Notes: a model not told the origin generated them from the sequence alone. Positions 33,072 through 42,606 are shown, counted from the first letter of the stretch. The stretch: DNA of 64,000 bases from Nitratireductor indicus C115 (GCF_000300515.1 NZ_AMSI01000014.1:1-64000); one strand, 5' to 3'. A program made the numbers and translations.

Positions 33072-33743
33072 TTAAAGGTTTTCGGCGGAGACGAATAAGA
33101 GTCCCGTCAGGTTTTCACCGCAACAGGCATCTCGTAACGTGTCATCGCAAAACACGACCGGTGCGTAAGGTGTGCGAAAAATATGTGCCGACCTGATCCT
33201 GTTTTCTCTGAAAACCGCATTCGAGAAATTTGAAAAGATATATCGCTTGTCCTCTTCCCCGGTTTCGCGGTTCTTGCGTGTCTCGATCCATAACCTTGAT
33301 TTTTCCTCATCGAGCGCATCAATCGTGCGGACCACATCACACAAGAAATAGGGTGCCCCTCGTGAGCCATCGGCCTGCATGAAATCGCAGGCCGCGAAGA
33401 CAAATCCCTGTGGATCCGTCCTCTCGAAAATATGCTTCAACCTCTGTGAGATCAGCCAAAAGCTTCCGTAAGATTCCATATCCCGGAAAAGACGGCGGCC
33501 CTTCTTCTCGAAGATTTTGGGTTTTTCCTTGAAATATCCAAAGCTTGACCATTTTTTGTAGATGGCAGTTCGCTCAATCGGCGGAGATAAGAAATCCAAC
33601 CCTGGGGCCATCAACCGGTCGGCATTTGCTATATCGATCTGACGCCCCCAATTTTCTGGTATATTTGGCTCCAGGCGAAAGAATTTTCTTTTGTTTTTTG
33701 AATTCCCAGAATTCACGATGCTTATTATATTAGAAATCGCCAT
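33072..33743 (-). CDS. Imm11/DUF1629-type immunity protein, orphan
   Basis: 223 residues. The C-terminal half has YFLCDVVRTIDALDEEKSRLWI and FRENRIRSAHIFRTPYAP, then LTGLLF, matching the DUF1629 (Imm11) family of polymorphic-toxin immunity proteins. The upstream DNA is AT-rich, unlike its neighbours, suggesting transfer. No toxin or secretion gene is nearby, so this is an orphan; it may protect against toxins of competing strains. The 322 bases from 33744 to tRNA-His hold no other gene I can support. Confidence 0.8.
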   Translation of the reverse strand: MAISNIISIVNSGNSKNKRKFFRLEPNIPENWGRQIDIANADRLMAPGLDFLSPPIERTAIYKKWSSFGYFKEKPKIFEKKGRRLFRDMESYGSFWLISQRLKHIFERTDPQGFVFAACDFMQADGSRGAPYFLCDVVRTIDALDEEKSRLWIETRKNRETGEEDKRYIFSNFSNAVFRENRIRSAHIFRTPYAPVVFCDDTLRDACCGENLTGLLFVSAENL

Positions 33744-34065
33744 ATATAATTTCGCTTGATAATAAATTTACTTAAATAGTATTTTATCTGAAATTATTAA
33801 TTACTATTTTTAATTCATTCGTGAACGCCCCTTGAAACGCTTCTTTTCGGATGAATTATTTCATATATCAAGAGATGTATTTTTTATTTCCGCGATTTTT
33901 GCGTGCACCAATTCTCCTCTGACAACGGATCAGAGAGCAGAAGCACATCGGATAGCTTCGCGCCGCAGGCCAGCCTTTTCACGCTTACCTGCAATACTCA
34001 GGATCAGACAACCGATTGAACGCTCTCGGAAGCTTCAGATGTATGGAATCGACGGGAAAAGAGAA

Positions 34066-34142
34066 TGGTACGGTTGGGTGGATTCGAACCACCGACCTCA
34101 GGAGCCACAATCCTGCGCTCTAACCAACTGAGCTACAACCGC
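34066..34142 (-). tRNA. tRNA-His (GTG)
   Basis: The minus strand gives acceptor GCGGTTG/CAACCGT, anticodon stem CAGGA/TCCTG with loop TTGTGGC (anticodon GTG) and T arm GGTGGTTCGAATCCACC, then A73 and CCA. In most bacteria tRNA-His has an extra G-1 and C73; here base 73 is A, and pair 1-72 is G-T. This fits the known alphaproteobacterial exception. Confidence 0.95.
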
Positions 34143-34221
34143 CCGCACCGTGGACCGGCGTTCGCGTCAATAAGGGCTATTCGAGCCTTTTTCAAGCCAA
34201 AACAACCATCCACAGACAAAC

Positions 34222-34254
34222 AAAAAAGACCGGGGGGAGGATCCCGGTCTTTTT
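34222..34254. terminator. Bidirectional terminator
   Basis: GACCGGG at 34228-34234 pairs with CCCGGTC at 34243-34249, flanked by six A on the left and five T on the right, so both strands read a stem plus T run. It can end the phasin transcript coming from the right and transcription from the left. Confidence 0.92.
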
Positions 34255-34347
34255 CGTAGATTGGGCCGAAGGGAGGAGGAGGTTCCGACCCGTCCCCGAC
34301 GACAATGGGAGGAGGATTTGCCGTCGGGTAACTCGTACTGCGACGCC

Positions 34348-34803
34348 TCAGGCGACGCGGACTTCCTTGAAGGCTTTCTCGAAGACATCCTTCATCGGCT
34401 TCGACAGGGTCTCAACCGACTTCTGCGAAGTCACCTGGAATTCCTTCATCTGGTCGACGGCCACTTCCATGCGCTTGCGCAGGAAGGAGCTCTGCATCTC
34501 GATCAGATCAGCAAGCGAACGGGCACCGGCCAGAGCCTCAAGATGGGCAAGATTGGCCTCGGCACCTTCGCGCATCGCGGCAATCGACTTGCTGGTGAAC
34601 TCATTGCCAGCCGTCTTCGCGGTCTCGAAGGTCTGCTCGAAAGCCTTCTGGGCATCTTCAGCGCCAGCCTTCATGCGGGCATAGATTTCCTTGGTCTGCT
34701 CGGTGCTCTTTTCAGCAAAGGCACGGAACTGCTCGTTCGCCTTGGTGGCGTCGAACGTCGGAAACTCAAGGGCTTCCGTCTCTTTCTGCGTGGTCTTGGT
34801 CAT
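34348..34803 (-). CDS. phaP: Phasin (polyhydroxyalkanoate granule protein)
   Basis: 151 residues from the ATG at 34803 with AAGGA upstream; the frame is open to 34881. It is helical with no cysteine (QTKEIYARMKAGAEDAQKAFEQTFETAK), then EFTSKSIAAMREGAEANLAHLEAL, matching the Phasin_2 family. It coats storage granules and controls their size. The promoter carries a candidate PhaR site (see 34872-34921). Confidence 0.9.
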   Translation of the reverse strand: MTKTTQKETEALEFPTFDATKANEQFRAFAEKSTEQTKEIYARMKAGAEDAQKAFEQTFETAKTAGNEFTSKSIAAMREGAEANLAHLEALAGARSLADLIEMQSSFLRKRMEVAVDQMKEFQVTSQKSVETLSKPMKDVFEKAFKEVRVA

Positions 34804-34871
34804 ACCGAGATCCTTTCGTCCTTTAGCCCCGACCTCATGCCGCGGCCCCGAACAACGTTTTCCATGGCTGC

Positions 34872-34921
34872 TATATAGCAAAGCATTTTGTGCAATGCAA
34901 CATATTTTTGCAGTGCAGCAA
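34872..34921 (-). promoter_or_regulatory. Phasin promoter with candidate PhaR operator
   Basis: Reading leftward, TTGCAT (34900-34895) and TATATA (34877-34872) are 17 bases apart. TGC/GCA-rich words, TTGTGCAATGCAA (34888-34900) and TTGCAGTGCAGCAA (34908-34921), overlap or precede the -35. PhaR repressors bind TGC-rich palindromes, so this is a likely PhaR site. The rest of 34804-35153 holds a long-range AAGGTCCA/TGGACCTT pair (35046-35053/35077-35084) before the kinase. Confidence 0.6.
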
Positions 34922-35153
34922 AATCCGAAGTCCGGTTAACCAACTGCTAATTTTTCCTTCTCCCCCGGCTCATGCATCGGTGGACCCCGAGGCCACATGG
35001 TTTTATTAATGAGTTGTTAACAGCGTTGCCGGGATGCCGTGGGTGAAGGTCCAAAAGAATCTCCCGGAAGCCGTTGTGGACCTTTTAAGGGTTACTGGGC
35101 AGCCGGTATGCGTGGTTGCTCAATCGCTGGGATGGTCAATCGGTTCGTTTTGA

Positions 35154-38100
35154 ATGGCGTCAGTCTCTTACTCCTTCGTCGATGTGGCGGTTCTGGATGT
35201 CGTGCGCGAGCGCTTTGCGGCCGGTGATGCGCTCGTCATCCTTTCGGAGGACCTTGCCGAGGTGATCTGGGCCAATGGCGCCGGAGCGGCGCTGCTTGGG
35301 TTCGACGACATCGAATCGGCTATCGGCGCAGATACCAGCCTCCCCGTCACCGCCAAGCGCCAGATCGCAGCCGCCCCCCGCTTTCCCGATATCGGGCCGG
35401 ATCAGGTGATCGCCGTGCGTCTTGCGCGCAGCGTTTTTGCCCCGGTCATCAATCTGCATGCGAGCGCCCTTGCGCTTCCCGATGGGGAAAGAGCCATCCT
35501 TCTTGCACGTCCCGCTACGGGACATGAAGGGCGCCGCGCAACGGCGATCGTGGAGGGTTTCGATTCGAACGGGCAATTCGCCGCTCTCGTCGATGCCGAA
35601 GGCATTGTCGCTGCGGCTTCGGAAGGGTTTGATCGCCTTGGCGTTTCACCCGGCACCCTGCGCAATCTCGTTTCAGAGGTGCGTGAGGAAAGCGACCGGC
35701 TCGTGAAAAGGCTGATCAATGGTTCAATGCGCCGCCTGCCTGCCGCCTTCGCCAGGCTGACGGACGACCCGGCCAGCCATCTGCTCATCGTTGTCGACGA
35801 GCAGAATGAGGAACCGCAACAGCAGCCGCAGGCTCCCGTGCCCGAGGTTCTGACGCCGGAGACCGATCTGCCTGGGGCTCCATCCCTTTCCGAAGAGCCG
35901 GAACCGATCGCCCCGTCGATCACCACGGATGTGGCGGACGAACTTGCGGAACCCGAAACTCCAAACGACGAAACCATTGCGGAAGACACCGCGGTAGAGC
36001 TTCCCGCGAATGAAATGCCCGTAGCCGATACGGCCTCCGAAGAAACACCATCGGAAGATCACTCCGAAACGACCGAGATCGCATCTTCCATGGAAGACGC
36101 GCAGGCGGCGCTCGAGGCTCCGGCAGAGCCGGCGATGGGAGACGAAGTTCTTCCTCCTCCGGCCACGGCCCCGGTTCCCCCGGAAGAGCCCCACGAGAGT
36201 GCGCAAGAGGAAGTCGTCGCGGCCAGCGAAAGCCCGAAAGATGACGACAAGTCGCGCCCGTCCGGCACGGTGCGTTTTGCCTGGCGTACGGATGCAGACG
36301 GCTGTTTTACCTCGCTGTCGGATGCTTTCGTCGAAGCCATGGGATCTGCATCAGCCGATATTATCGGCCGCCGGTTCCGCGACGTCTCCAATGCATTCGG
36401 GCTTGATCCGGAAGGCCGCATCGCCGGGCTCCTGGAGCGTCGTGACACATGGTCGGGACGCACCGTTCTGTGGCCGCTGGCCGGCACGGAACTGAAAGTG
36501 CCCGTCGACCTCGCCGCTTTGCCGATCTACGGGCGCGGGCGGGTTTTCGAAGGCTTCCACGGTTTCGGCCTTGCGCGCATGGGCGATGCCGTCAACGATC
36601 CGGAGAAGATCGGGCTTGCCCTTCTGCCCGGCGCGCCGTTGCCCGAGGGCTCCACGATCCTCGAAGAGCCTCATATCGAGCTGCCCGACGATGATATCGA
36701 GCCCGCGGCGGAAGCAAGGGATACGACGGAGCATGGACCGGAAGACCGGGAAGCCGGCAGCAACAAGGTCATCCGTCTTGCCGAGCACAGGGCGCCGGCG
36801 CGTGAGGGCAATCTTTCGCCGAATGAGCAGACCGCGTTTCGCGAAATCGGTGATCGATTGCGCCGCGAAAACGCCTTGAGCGAAGAAAAGCCCGAAGAGA
36901 AATTCAGCAAAGACGAAGCCGATGAGCACGCTGCTGCTCCTTTCGAGGCGGAAATGCTGACGCACCCCACTGTGAGTGAGGAAGCGCTTCCACAAGAAGC
37001 CATTTCCCCCGATACGGACGATGCGAATACCTCCTCCGATATCGACACAGAAGAGGTTTCGGACGCGGAGAATAACGAGCCGTCTGAAAGCCTCACAGCC
37101 GTCGAACGCGAGCTGGGAAGCGAAAGCACGCCCCCGGAATCCCCTGAAGCAAGCCTCCCCGCAGAAGAAGGCAAAGAAGAGCTGCCGCTCGAGGCCGTTT
37201 CATCCGAAGACACGCCGCCCAGCGCTGTGGACGACGCTGAAGACGCCGCGACCGAACAAGAAGCGCCCGACGACGCCACTGCGACCGGGCACCGGGAAGC
37301 GGCCGTAGAACCGGCGATCGCAGCAGAAGCAAAGTCGGCACCTGTGGTAAGCGCCCGCTGGGAAGCGCCGCTGCGGGCGTTTCTGCCCTCCGCCTTTCAC
37401 GGCGAGCCGTTGCAGCATGCGCAGAAAGACGCGGCCGGATCCGACACCACATTCCTTGCGCATCTTCCCCTGCCCATACTGATCCACACGGGCGATGTGC
37501 TGCACTACGCCAATCAGGCTTTTTTCGATCTCACCGGGTATGGCGATCTCAACGCGCTTGCCGATGCAGGCGGGATCGATGCTCTGTTTGCAGACACCTA
37601 TGAGGATGAAGAAGATCGCGGCGAAACCGACCGCTGCCTGCAGCTTCAGACTGCCGGCGGCGAAACTCTGCCCGTAAAGGCACATCTGCAGTCTGTACCC
37701 TGGAACGGCGGTAAAGCGCTGCTTCTGGCGCTGCGTCGCAGCACGGAAAGCCAGGCACCTGGCATCGCCCAGATTGCCAGCCAGCCTGAAGCGCCGGGCG
37801 AGGACATCCAGACGGCAGAGCTGCAGGCCAATCTGGCCGAGATGCGCGCTATCGTGGATACGGCGACCGATGGCATCGCCATTATCGACGATGACGGCAA
37901 GGTGCGGTCCACCAACCGGCCCGCAGAAGCGCTTTTCGGCTTCGATACCGAAGAGGTGGCCGGAAAGCCTTTCACCAACCTGTTCGCAATCGAAAGCCAG
38001 CGCGCGGTTCAGGAATATCTGAACGGGTTGTCCGAGCACGGCGTGGCAAGCGTGCTCAATGACGGGCTGGAAGTGATCGGCCGCGAGGCACAGGGGCGCT

Positions 38101-38939
38101 TCATTCCGCTGTTCATGACCATTGGTCGCCTGCCCGGCCAACGCGGCTATTGTGCCGTTCTGCGCGATATTACCCAGTGGAAACGGACGGCCGAGGAACT
38201 GACCCAGGCAAGAGCTGAAGCGGAACGGGCCTCAGCCCAGAAAACCGAATTCCTGGCGCGTGTCAGCCATGAAATCCGCACGCCGCTCAACGCGATCATC
38301 GGCTTTTCGGAATTGATGATCGATGAGAAATTCGGCCCCATAGGCAACGACCGCTACCGCGATTACCTGCAGGACATCAACCGCTCCGGCAATCACGTGC
38401 TCGACCTCGTCAACGACCTGCTCGATATCTCCAAGATCGAAGCGGGCGAGCAGGAGATGCACTACGAAGCCGTGCCGCTCAACGATGTGCTCGGCGAGAC
38501 GGTGGCGATGATGCAGCCGCAGGCTAATCGCGAGCGCGTCATCATCCGCTCCAGCTTCGCCTCGAACCTGCCCGATGTGGTGGCCGATCCGCGCAGCGTA
38601 CGCCAGATCGCGCTCAACCTCCTGTCCAATGCCGTGCGCTACACGCAGGCCGGCGGGCAGGTGATCGTCTCGACCGCTTATGCCAATGACGGCTCCGTCT
38701 TCATGCGGGTGCGCGACACCGGCGTCGGCATGACCTCTGCCGAGATCGACGAAGCCATGAAGCCCTTCAAGCAGATCAACAGCCTGAAGCGCAAACGCGG
38801 CGACGGAACCGGGCTTGGCCTGCCGCTCACCCGCGCCATGGTCGAGGCCAATCGCGCTTCCTTCTCTATCAGCTCGGTGCCGGGGGAAGGCACATTGGTG
38901 GAGGTGAGTTTTCCGCCAACCCGAGTTCTTGCGGACTAG
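35154..38939 (+). CDS. Multi-PAS sensor histidine kinase, PdhS/CbrA-like
   Basis: 1261 residues. An N-terminal PAS-like unit (about 1-200) is followed by a very acidic Pro/Glu linker (215-360), a PAS at about 372-480, another acidic linker (490-730), PAS at about 762-865 and 895-1010. Then come HisKA with His1039 (SHEIRTPLNAIIGFSELM) and HATPase with GDGTGLGLPLTRAM. The kinase core matches the PdhS/CbrA/DivJ-PleC kinases of alphaproteobacteria that control DivK and cell polarity; the assignment is from memory of their cores. No membrane segment is evident, so it is cytosolic or pole-recruited. It stands alone. Confidence 0.88.
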   Translation: MASVSYSFVDVAVLDVVRERFAAGDALVILSEDLAEVIWANGAGAALLGFDDIESAIGADTSLPVTAKRQIAAAPRFPDIGPDQVIAVRLARSVFAPVINLHASALALPDGERAILLARPATGHEGRRATAIVEGFDSNGQFAALVDAEGIVAAASEGFDRLGVSPGTLRNLVSEVREESDRLVKRLINGSMRRLPAAFARLTDDPASHLLIVVDEQNEEPQQQPQAPVPEVLTPETDLPGAPSLSEEPEPIAPSITTDVADELAEPETPNDETIAEDTAVELPANEMPVADTASEETPSEDHSETTEIASSMEDAQAALEAPAEPAMGDEVLPPPATAPVPPEEPHESAQEEVVAASESPKDDDKSRPSGTVRFAWRTDADGCFTSLSDAFVEAMGSASADIIGRRFRDVSNAFGLDPEGRIAGLLERRDTWSGRTVLWPLAGTELKVPVDLAALPIYGRGRVFEGFHGFGLARMGDAVNDPEKIGLALLPGAPLPEGSTILEEPHIELPDDDIEPAAEARDTTEHGPEDREAGSNKVIRLAEHRAPAREGNLSPNEQTAFREIGDRLRRENALSEEKPEEKFSKDEADEHAAAPFEAEMLTHPTVSEEALPQEAISPDTDDANTSSDIDTEEVSDAENNEPSESLTAVERELGSESTPPESPEASLPAEEGKEELPLEAVSSEDTPPSAVDDAEDAATEQEAPDDATATGHREAAVEPAIAAEAKSAPVVSARWEAPLRAFLPSAFHGEPLQHAQKDAAGSDTTFLAHLPLPILIHTGDVLHYANQAFFDLTGYGDLNALADAGGIDALFADTYEDEEDRGETDRCLQLQTAGGETLPVKAHLQSVPWNGGKALLLALRRSTESQAPGIAQIASQPEAPGEDIQTAELQANLAEMRAIVDTATDGIAIIDDDGKVRSTNRPAEALFGFDTEEVAGKPFTNLFAIESQRAVQEYLNGLSEHGVASVLNDGLEVIGREAQGRFIPLFMTIGRLPGQRGYCAVLRDITQWKRTAEELTQARAEAERASAQKTEFLARVSHEIRTPLNAIIGFSELMIDEKFGPIGNDRYRDYLQDINRSGNHVLDLVNDLLDISKIEAGEQEMHYEAVPLNDVLGETVAMMQPQANRERVIIRSSFASNLPDVVADPRSVRQIALNLLSNAVRYTQAGGQVIVSTAYANDGSVFMRVRDTGVGMTSAEIDEAMKPFKQINSLKRKRGDGTGLGLPLTRAMVEANRASFSISSVPGEGTLVEVSFPPTRVLAD

Positions 38940-39179
38940 AGATTTTTGCCTTCGGAAAGAGATGGCAGACGTCCGCATAGGTATAAAAAAACAAGAACAT
39001 AGATGAGGTCAGCATCTCCGCTGGACCGCGGATTTTCCAATCGCTGCGCGACTTGATTGCAAGGGCACGGCGTCCCCTGCCCAGCTCTCTTCATCGCTGC
39101 CGGCGTCACACCGCCGCATCTGCCTGCCGGGTGACAGAGCGCAAGCCTTTGCATATGCCCGATAAAAGGTGAATTGGCC

Positions 39180-39200
39180 AGTTTAGAATACTTCTAAACT
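39180..39200. promoter_or_regulatory. Irr-type iron control element (ICE box)
   Basis: AGTTTAGAA at 39180-39188 and TTCTAAACT at 39192-39200, separated by three bases, form a perfect palindrome. The inner TTTAGAA-N3-TTCTAAA is the ICE consensus bound by the rhizobial regulator Irr. It lies 125 bases before the iron-binding protein gene. The gap from the kinase (38940) to 39324 holds no gene I can support. Confidence 0.8.
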
Positions 39201-39324
39201 ACTGATATTACTCGCATTTTCCTTGACCTTTGATAGTTTTTCTCCCAGAAGCGGCAGCGTCGGGGTGCAAGATGCGCCCGGCTCACACCATGGGACCTTG
39301 AACCCCACAGGCGAGGAAACGCTT

Positions 39325-40383
39325 ATGTCCTTCAAAATGCTTCAGTTCTGCAAAGCGGGCGTTGCTGCCCTGGCGCTTGCCGGCGGGCTTGCCGCCTCGC
39401 AAGTCTCGGCGATGGCCGATGGCGTCGTGAACATCTATTCCTACCGGCAGCCTTTCCTCATCCAGCCGCTCCTGGATGCGTTCACCAAAGAAACCGGCAT
39501 CAAGACCGAAGTGCTGTTTCTGGACAAGGGACTTGAGGATCGTATCGCAGCCGAAGGCACCAATTCCCCGGCCGATGTCATTCTGACAGTCGATATCGGG
39601 CGCCTCGTCAACGCCAAGGAAAAGGGCGTGACCCAGTCGGTCGAGGACGAGACGGTCAATTCCGAAATTCCTGCCGAGTTCCGCGATCCGGAAGGCCACT
39701 GGTTCGGCGTGACGACGCGCGGTCGTGTCATTTACGCCTCCAAGGAGCGCGTCGCGCAGGACACGATCACCTATGAAGAGCTTGCCGACCCCAAGTGGAA
39801 GGGCAAGATCTGTATGCGCAGCGGCCAGCACAATTACAATATCGCCCTCATCGCCTCCATGATCGCCCATCACGGCGAGGAGAAGACCGAAGAGTGGCTG
39901 AAGGGCCTCAAGGCCAACCTTGCCCGCAAGCCCAACGGCAATGACCGTTCGCAGGCACAGTCCATCTACGCAGGCGAATGCGACCTTGGGATCGGCAACA
40001 CCTATTATGTCGGCATCATGCTGAACAACGATAAGGAGCCGGAGCAGAAGGACTGGGCGAATGCCATCAAGGTTCTGTTCCCCAATTCCCAGGATCGCGG
40101 AACGCATGTGAACATCTCCGGCATGGCCATGGCCAAGCACGCGCCGAACAAAGACAACGCACTTGCCCTGATGCGCTTCCTCGGCAGCTCCGAAGCCCAG
40201 TCGATCTATGCGGAAACCAACTACGAATATCCGGTTCTGCCGGGCGCCAAGGTTTCCGAAACGGTCAAATCCTTCGGCGAGATCAAGCCGGACAGCCTGC
40301 CGCTTTCCGAAATCGCCAAGTTCCGCAAGGCGGCCTCCGAAATGGTGGACCGCGTCGCCCTTGATGATGGTCCGGCTAGCTGA
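39325..40383 (+). CDS. Iron(III) ABC transporter substrate-binding protein
   Basis: 352 residues with a signal peptide (MSFKMLQFCKAGVAALALAGG). The mature part has IYSYRQPFLIQPLLDAF, FTKETGIKTEV and GNTYYVGIM, where the paired tyrosines bind ferric iron in FbpA/FutA proteins. It is periplasmic. The start at 39325 has GAGG nearby; the frame is open to 39223. It is likely under Irr via the ICE box. A strong hairpin follows the stop, with the permease gene after it. Confidence 0.9.
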   Translation: MSFKMLQFCKAGVAALALAGGLAASQVSAMADGVVNIYSYRQPFLIQPLLDAFTKETGIKTEVLFLDKGLEDRIAAEGTNSPADVILTVDIGRLVNAKEKGVTQSVEDETVNSEIPAEFRDPEGHWFGVTTRGRVIYASKERVAQDTITYEELADPKWKGKICMRSGQHNYNIALIASMIAHHGEEKTEEWLKGLKANLARKPNGNDRSQAQSIYAGECDLGIGNTYYVGIMLNNDKEPEQKDWANAIKVLFPNSQDRGTHVNISGMAMAKHAPNKDNALALMRFLGSSEAQSIYAETNYEYPVLPGAKVSETVKSFGEIKPDSLPLSEIAKFRKAASEMVDRVALDDGPAS

Positions 40384-40401
40384 TCCTGCCGGCAAACATG
40401 G

Positions 40402-40424
40402 AGCCGGTCCCCAAGGGGGCCGGC
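40402..40424 (+). terminator. Hairpin terminator/attenuator after the iron-binding protein
   Basis: AGCCGGTCCCC pairs with GGGGGCCGGCT (40402-40424, one T bulge or mismatch), followed by TCTTGCGTTTT. It probably makes binding protein more abundant than permease, a common arrangement in ABC importers. Confidence 0.65.
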
Positions 40425-40557
40425 TTCTTGCGTTTTCCGACGCCTTTGCCGCCGGCTTAATGACCCGGCTGGCGAACTATTCCGTTTCAACCGCATTTGT
40501 GCGATGTGGAGCTTTTCAGCCAGCTCGCATATGCCGCAGCCAGCCTCGTGCCAGCCG

Positions 40558-42255
40558 ATGACCGTCACCCCCCTTCCCACAGCGCCCGAGCGGCCAAGCC
40601 GCTTTGCCCGCGTGCGCGGCGAGCGCCATCTTGGGGCATTTGCGGGAAGCGTTTTGGTGGCGTTGGCGGTCTTGCTGCCGATCCTGACCATACTCCTGGT
40701 GGCTGCCGGCAGTTCAGGAGATACCTGGCCCCACCTTCTGCGATATGTTTTGCCGCGCTCGGCCGGCACAACCTTCCTGCTCTTGTTTCTGGTGGCTCTG
40801 GGCACCGGCATTGTCGGGGTGGGCTGCGCGTGGGTGGTGGTGGCTTATGATTTTCCGTTGCGAAGCTTCTTCGCATGGGCGCTCGTGCTGCCCCTTGCCG
40901 TACCGCCCTATCTGGCGGCCTATGCGTTCGGCGAGTTCTTTCATTATGTCGGGCCGCTTCAGAGCGGACTGAGAGCGCTTTTCGGCTTCACCAGCCCGCG
41001 CGACTACTGGTTCCCCGATATCCGCTCCACCTGGGGCGCGGCACTCGTGGTCACTTCCGTGACCTTCCCCTATGTCTATCTGACGGCGCGCGTCGTGTTT
41101 CTCATGCAGGGACGCAACATCGCCGACGTCGCGCGCACATTGGGCGCCACACCTTCAAGGGTCTTTTTCCGGATTCTGCTGCCCGTTGCACGCCCGGCAA
41201 TCGTTGCCGGCATCGCACTCGTAATGATGGAAACCCTCAACGACATCGGTGCGGTCGAGTATCTGGGAGTGCGCACCCTCACCCTTTCGGTTTATTCGAC
41301 CTGGCTGAACCAGGGCAGCCTCGAGGGCGCAGCCCAGATCGCCGCCGTGATGCTGGTGATCGTGTTTCTGCTTTTAAGCGCCGAACAGTGGGCCCGCCGC
41401 AAGCAGCGTTTCCACGCAGCGCGGGGCACACAAATGCGCTCTCGCCCACCTCGCGCGCGGCTTGCGCCCATGCGCGGTCTGACTGCGAGCGTGGCGCTTA
41501 TCGTGCCGATCCTTTTCGGCTTCGGCATTCCTGTTTATGTGTTCGGGCAATATGTATCGCGCCGGCTTTACCAATTTTCGGACCCACAGGTTCTCCAGGC
41601 CTTCGTGACCAGCGTGACGGTCGCCGCCATCACCGCCGCGCTGACACTGACGCTGGCTCTGCTCATCCTCAATGCGGTGCGCCTCTCGCGTGGCGCATCG
41701 ACCATGTTCCTGGTGCGGCTTGCGTCCGTCGGCTACGCCTTGCCCGGCACGATCCTGGCGCTCGGCCTCCTTCTTTCGCTGGCTCGCCTCGATAATTTCA
41801 TCGACGGGCTGGCGCGCAGCTTCGCGGGCGTATCGACCGGGCTCCTTCTGACCGGCACCGCCGCATCAATCGTCATTGCCTGCACGATCCGTTTTCTGGC
41901 GCTGGCTGAAAGCGCAGTGCGTTCGGGACTGGAAAAGCTGCCGCCCAATCTGGACCTTGCCGCGCGCAGCCTCGGCAAGTCGGCAAATCAGAGCGCTTTC
42001 ATGATCCTGCTGCCACTTTTGAAACCTGCTCTTCTGACGGCAGCGATCCTCGTTTTCGTCGACACGGTGAAGGAGCTTTCGGCGACGATCCTGCTGCGTC
42101 CCTTCGGCTTCCGGACACTTGCAACCCACGTCTATGAAAACGCTTCACGCGGCGCTGTCGAAGATGGCGCGGTGGCCGCTCTTCTGATCATTGCCACGGC
42201 CATTGTGCCGGTGATCCTGTTGTCGCGCCCCCTGATGCGCGACCACAACACCTGA
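40558..42255 (+). CDS. Iron(III) ABC transporter permease, duplicated
   Basis: 565 residues from the ATG at 40558; starts at 40504 and 40531 are also possible. Two homologous permease halves hold about 12 membrane helices, with EAA-like loops at GRNIADVARTLGATPSRVFFRILLP and SGLEKLPPNLDLAARSLGK. This is the FbpB/SfuB layout. No ATPase gene follows: 42256-42606 is non-coding and the next gene is on the other strand. The ATPase must be elsewhere, or another is shared. Confidence 0.9.
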   Translation: MTVTPLPTAPERPSRFARVRGERHLGAFAGSVLVALAVLLPILTILLVAAGSSGDTWPHLLRYVLPRSAGTTFLLLFLVALGTGIVGVGCAWVVVAYDFPLRSFFAWALVLPLAVPPYLAAYAFGEFFHYVGPLQSGLRALFGFTSPRDYWFPDIRSTWGAALVVTSVTFPYVYLTARVVFLMQGRNIADVARTLGATPSRVFFRILLPVARPAIVAGIALVMMETLNDIGAVEYLGVRTLTLSVYSTWLNQGSLEGAAQIAAVMLVIVFLLLSAEQWARRKQRFHAARGTQMRSRPPRARLAPMRGLTASVALIVPILFGFGIPVYVFGQYVSRRLYQFSDPQVLQAFVTSVTVAAITAALTLTLALLILNAVRLSRGASTMFLVRLASVGYALPGTILALGLLLSLARLDNFIDGLARSFAGVSTGLLLTGTAASIVIACTIRFLALAESAVRSGLEKLPPNLDLAARSLGKSANQSAFMILLPLLKPALLTAAILVFVDTVKELSATILLRPFGFRTLATHVYENASRGAVEDGAVAALLIIATAIVPVILLSRPLMRDHNT

Positions 42256-42331
42256 ACAGGCCTGAATACAGGGCATCCACGCCCGGCGACCACTTCTTCC
42301 AAAACTTCATCGGCTAATTATTTGTCAGCGC

Positions 42332-42358
42332 AAAAAAAAGCGCCCGACAGGGCGCTTT
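42332..42358 (-). terminator. Terminator of the acetoacetyl-CoA synthetase gene
   Basis: GCGCCC at 42340-42345 pairs with GGGCGC at 42350-42355 and the stem is extended by AAA/TTT; reading leftward it ends in eight T. The other bases of 42256-42606 hold no gene I can support; the part 42470-42580 is AT-rich. Confidence 0.85.
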
Positions 42359-42606
42359 GAAGTCAGAAATGCTGTCAAAAACGGGGCTTGGCGAACATCT
42401 GGCTAATCAGTCGGGCGAATGGCTTTCCGCCCGGCTCGTCAAGTTGCCCCCAATATCGCGATGATCCGTTAACAAGACCTTACCGAGATCATTAAAAGTT
42501 TACGGAAGTGTATCATGTATGAAATCGCGGTAAATTTCGCGGTTACATTTCCTTAACCAAGAAAATTAATCCAAGCCGGGAAATGACATGGCTAACTCTC
42601 AACGCG

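Noticed and set aside
33832-34131. Rightward open frame beside tRNA-His
   Set aside because: Runs through the tRNA on the other strand and has no family signal.
40489-40501. CCGCATTTGTGCG near the iron permease start
   Set aside because: Resembles the repeat flank but lacks a stem and the second flank; could be chance.
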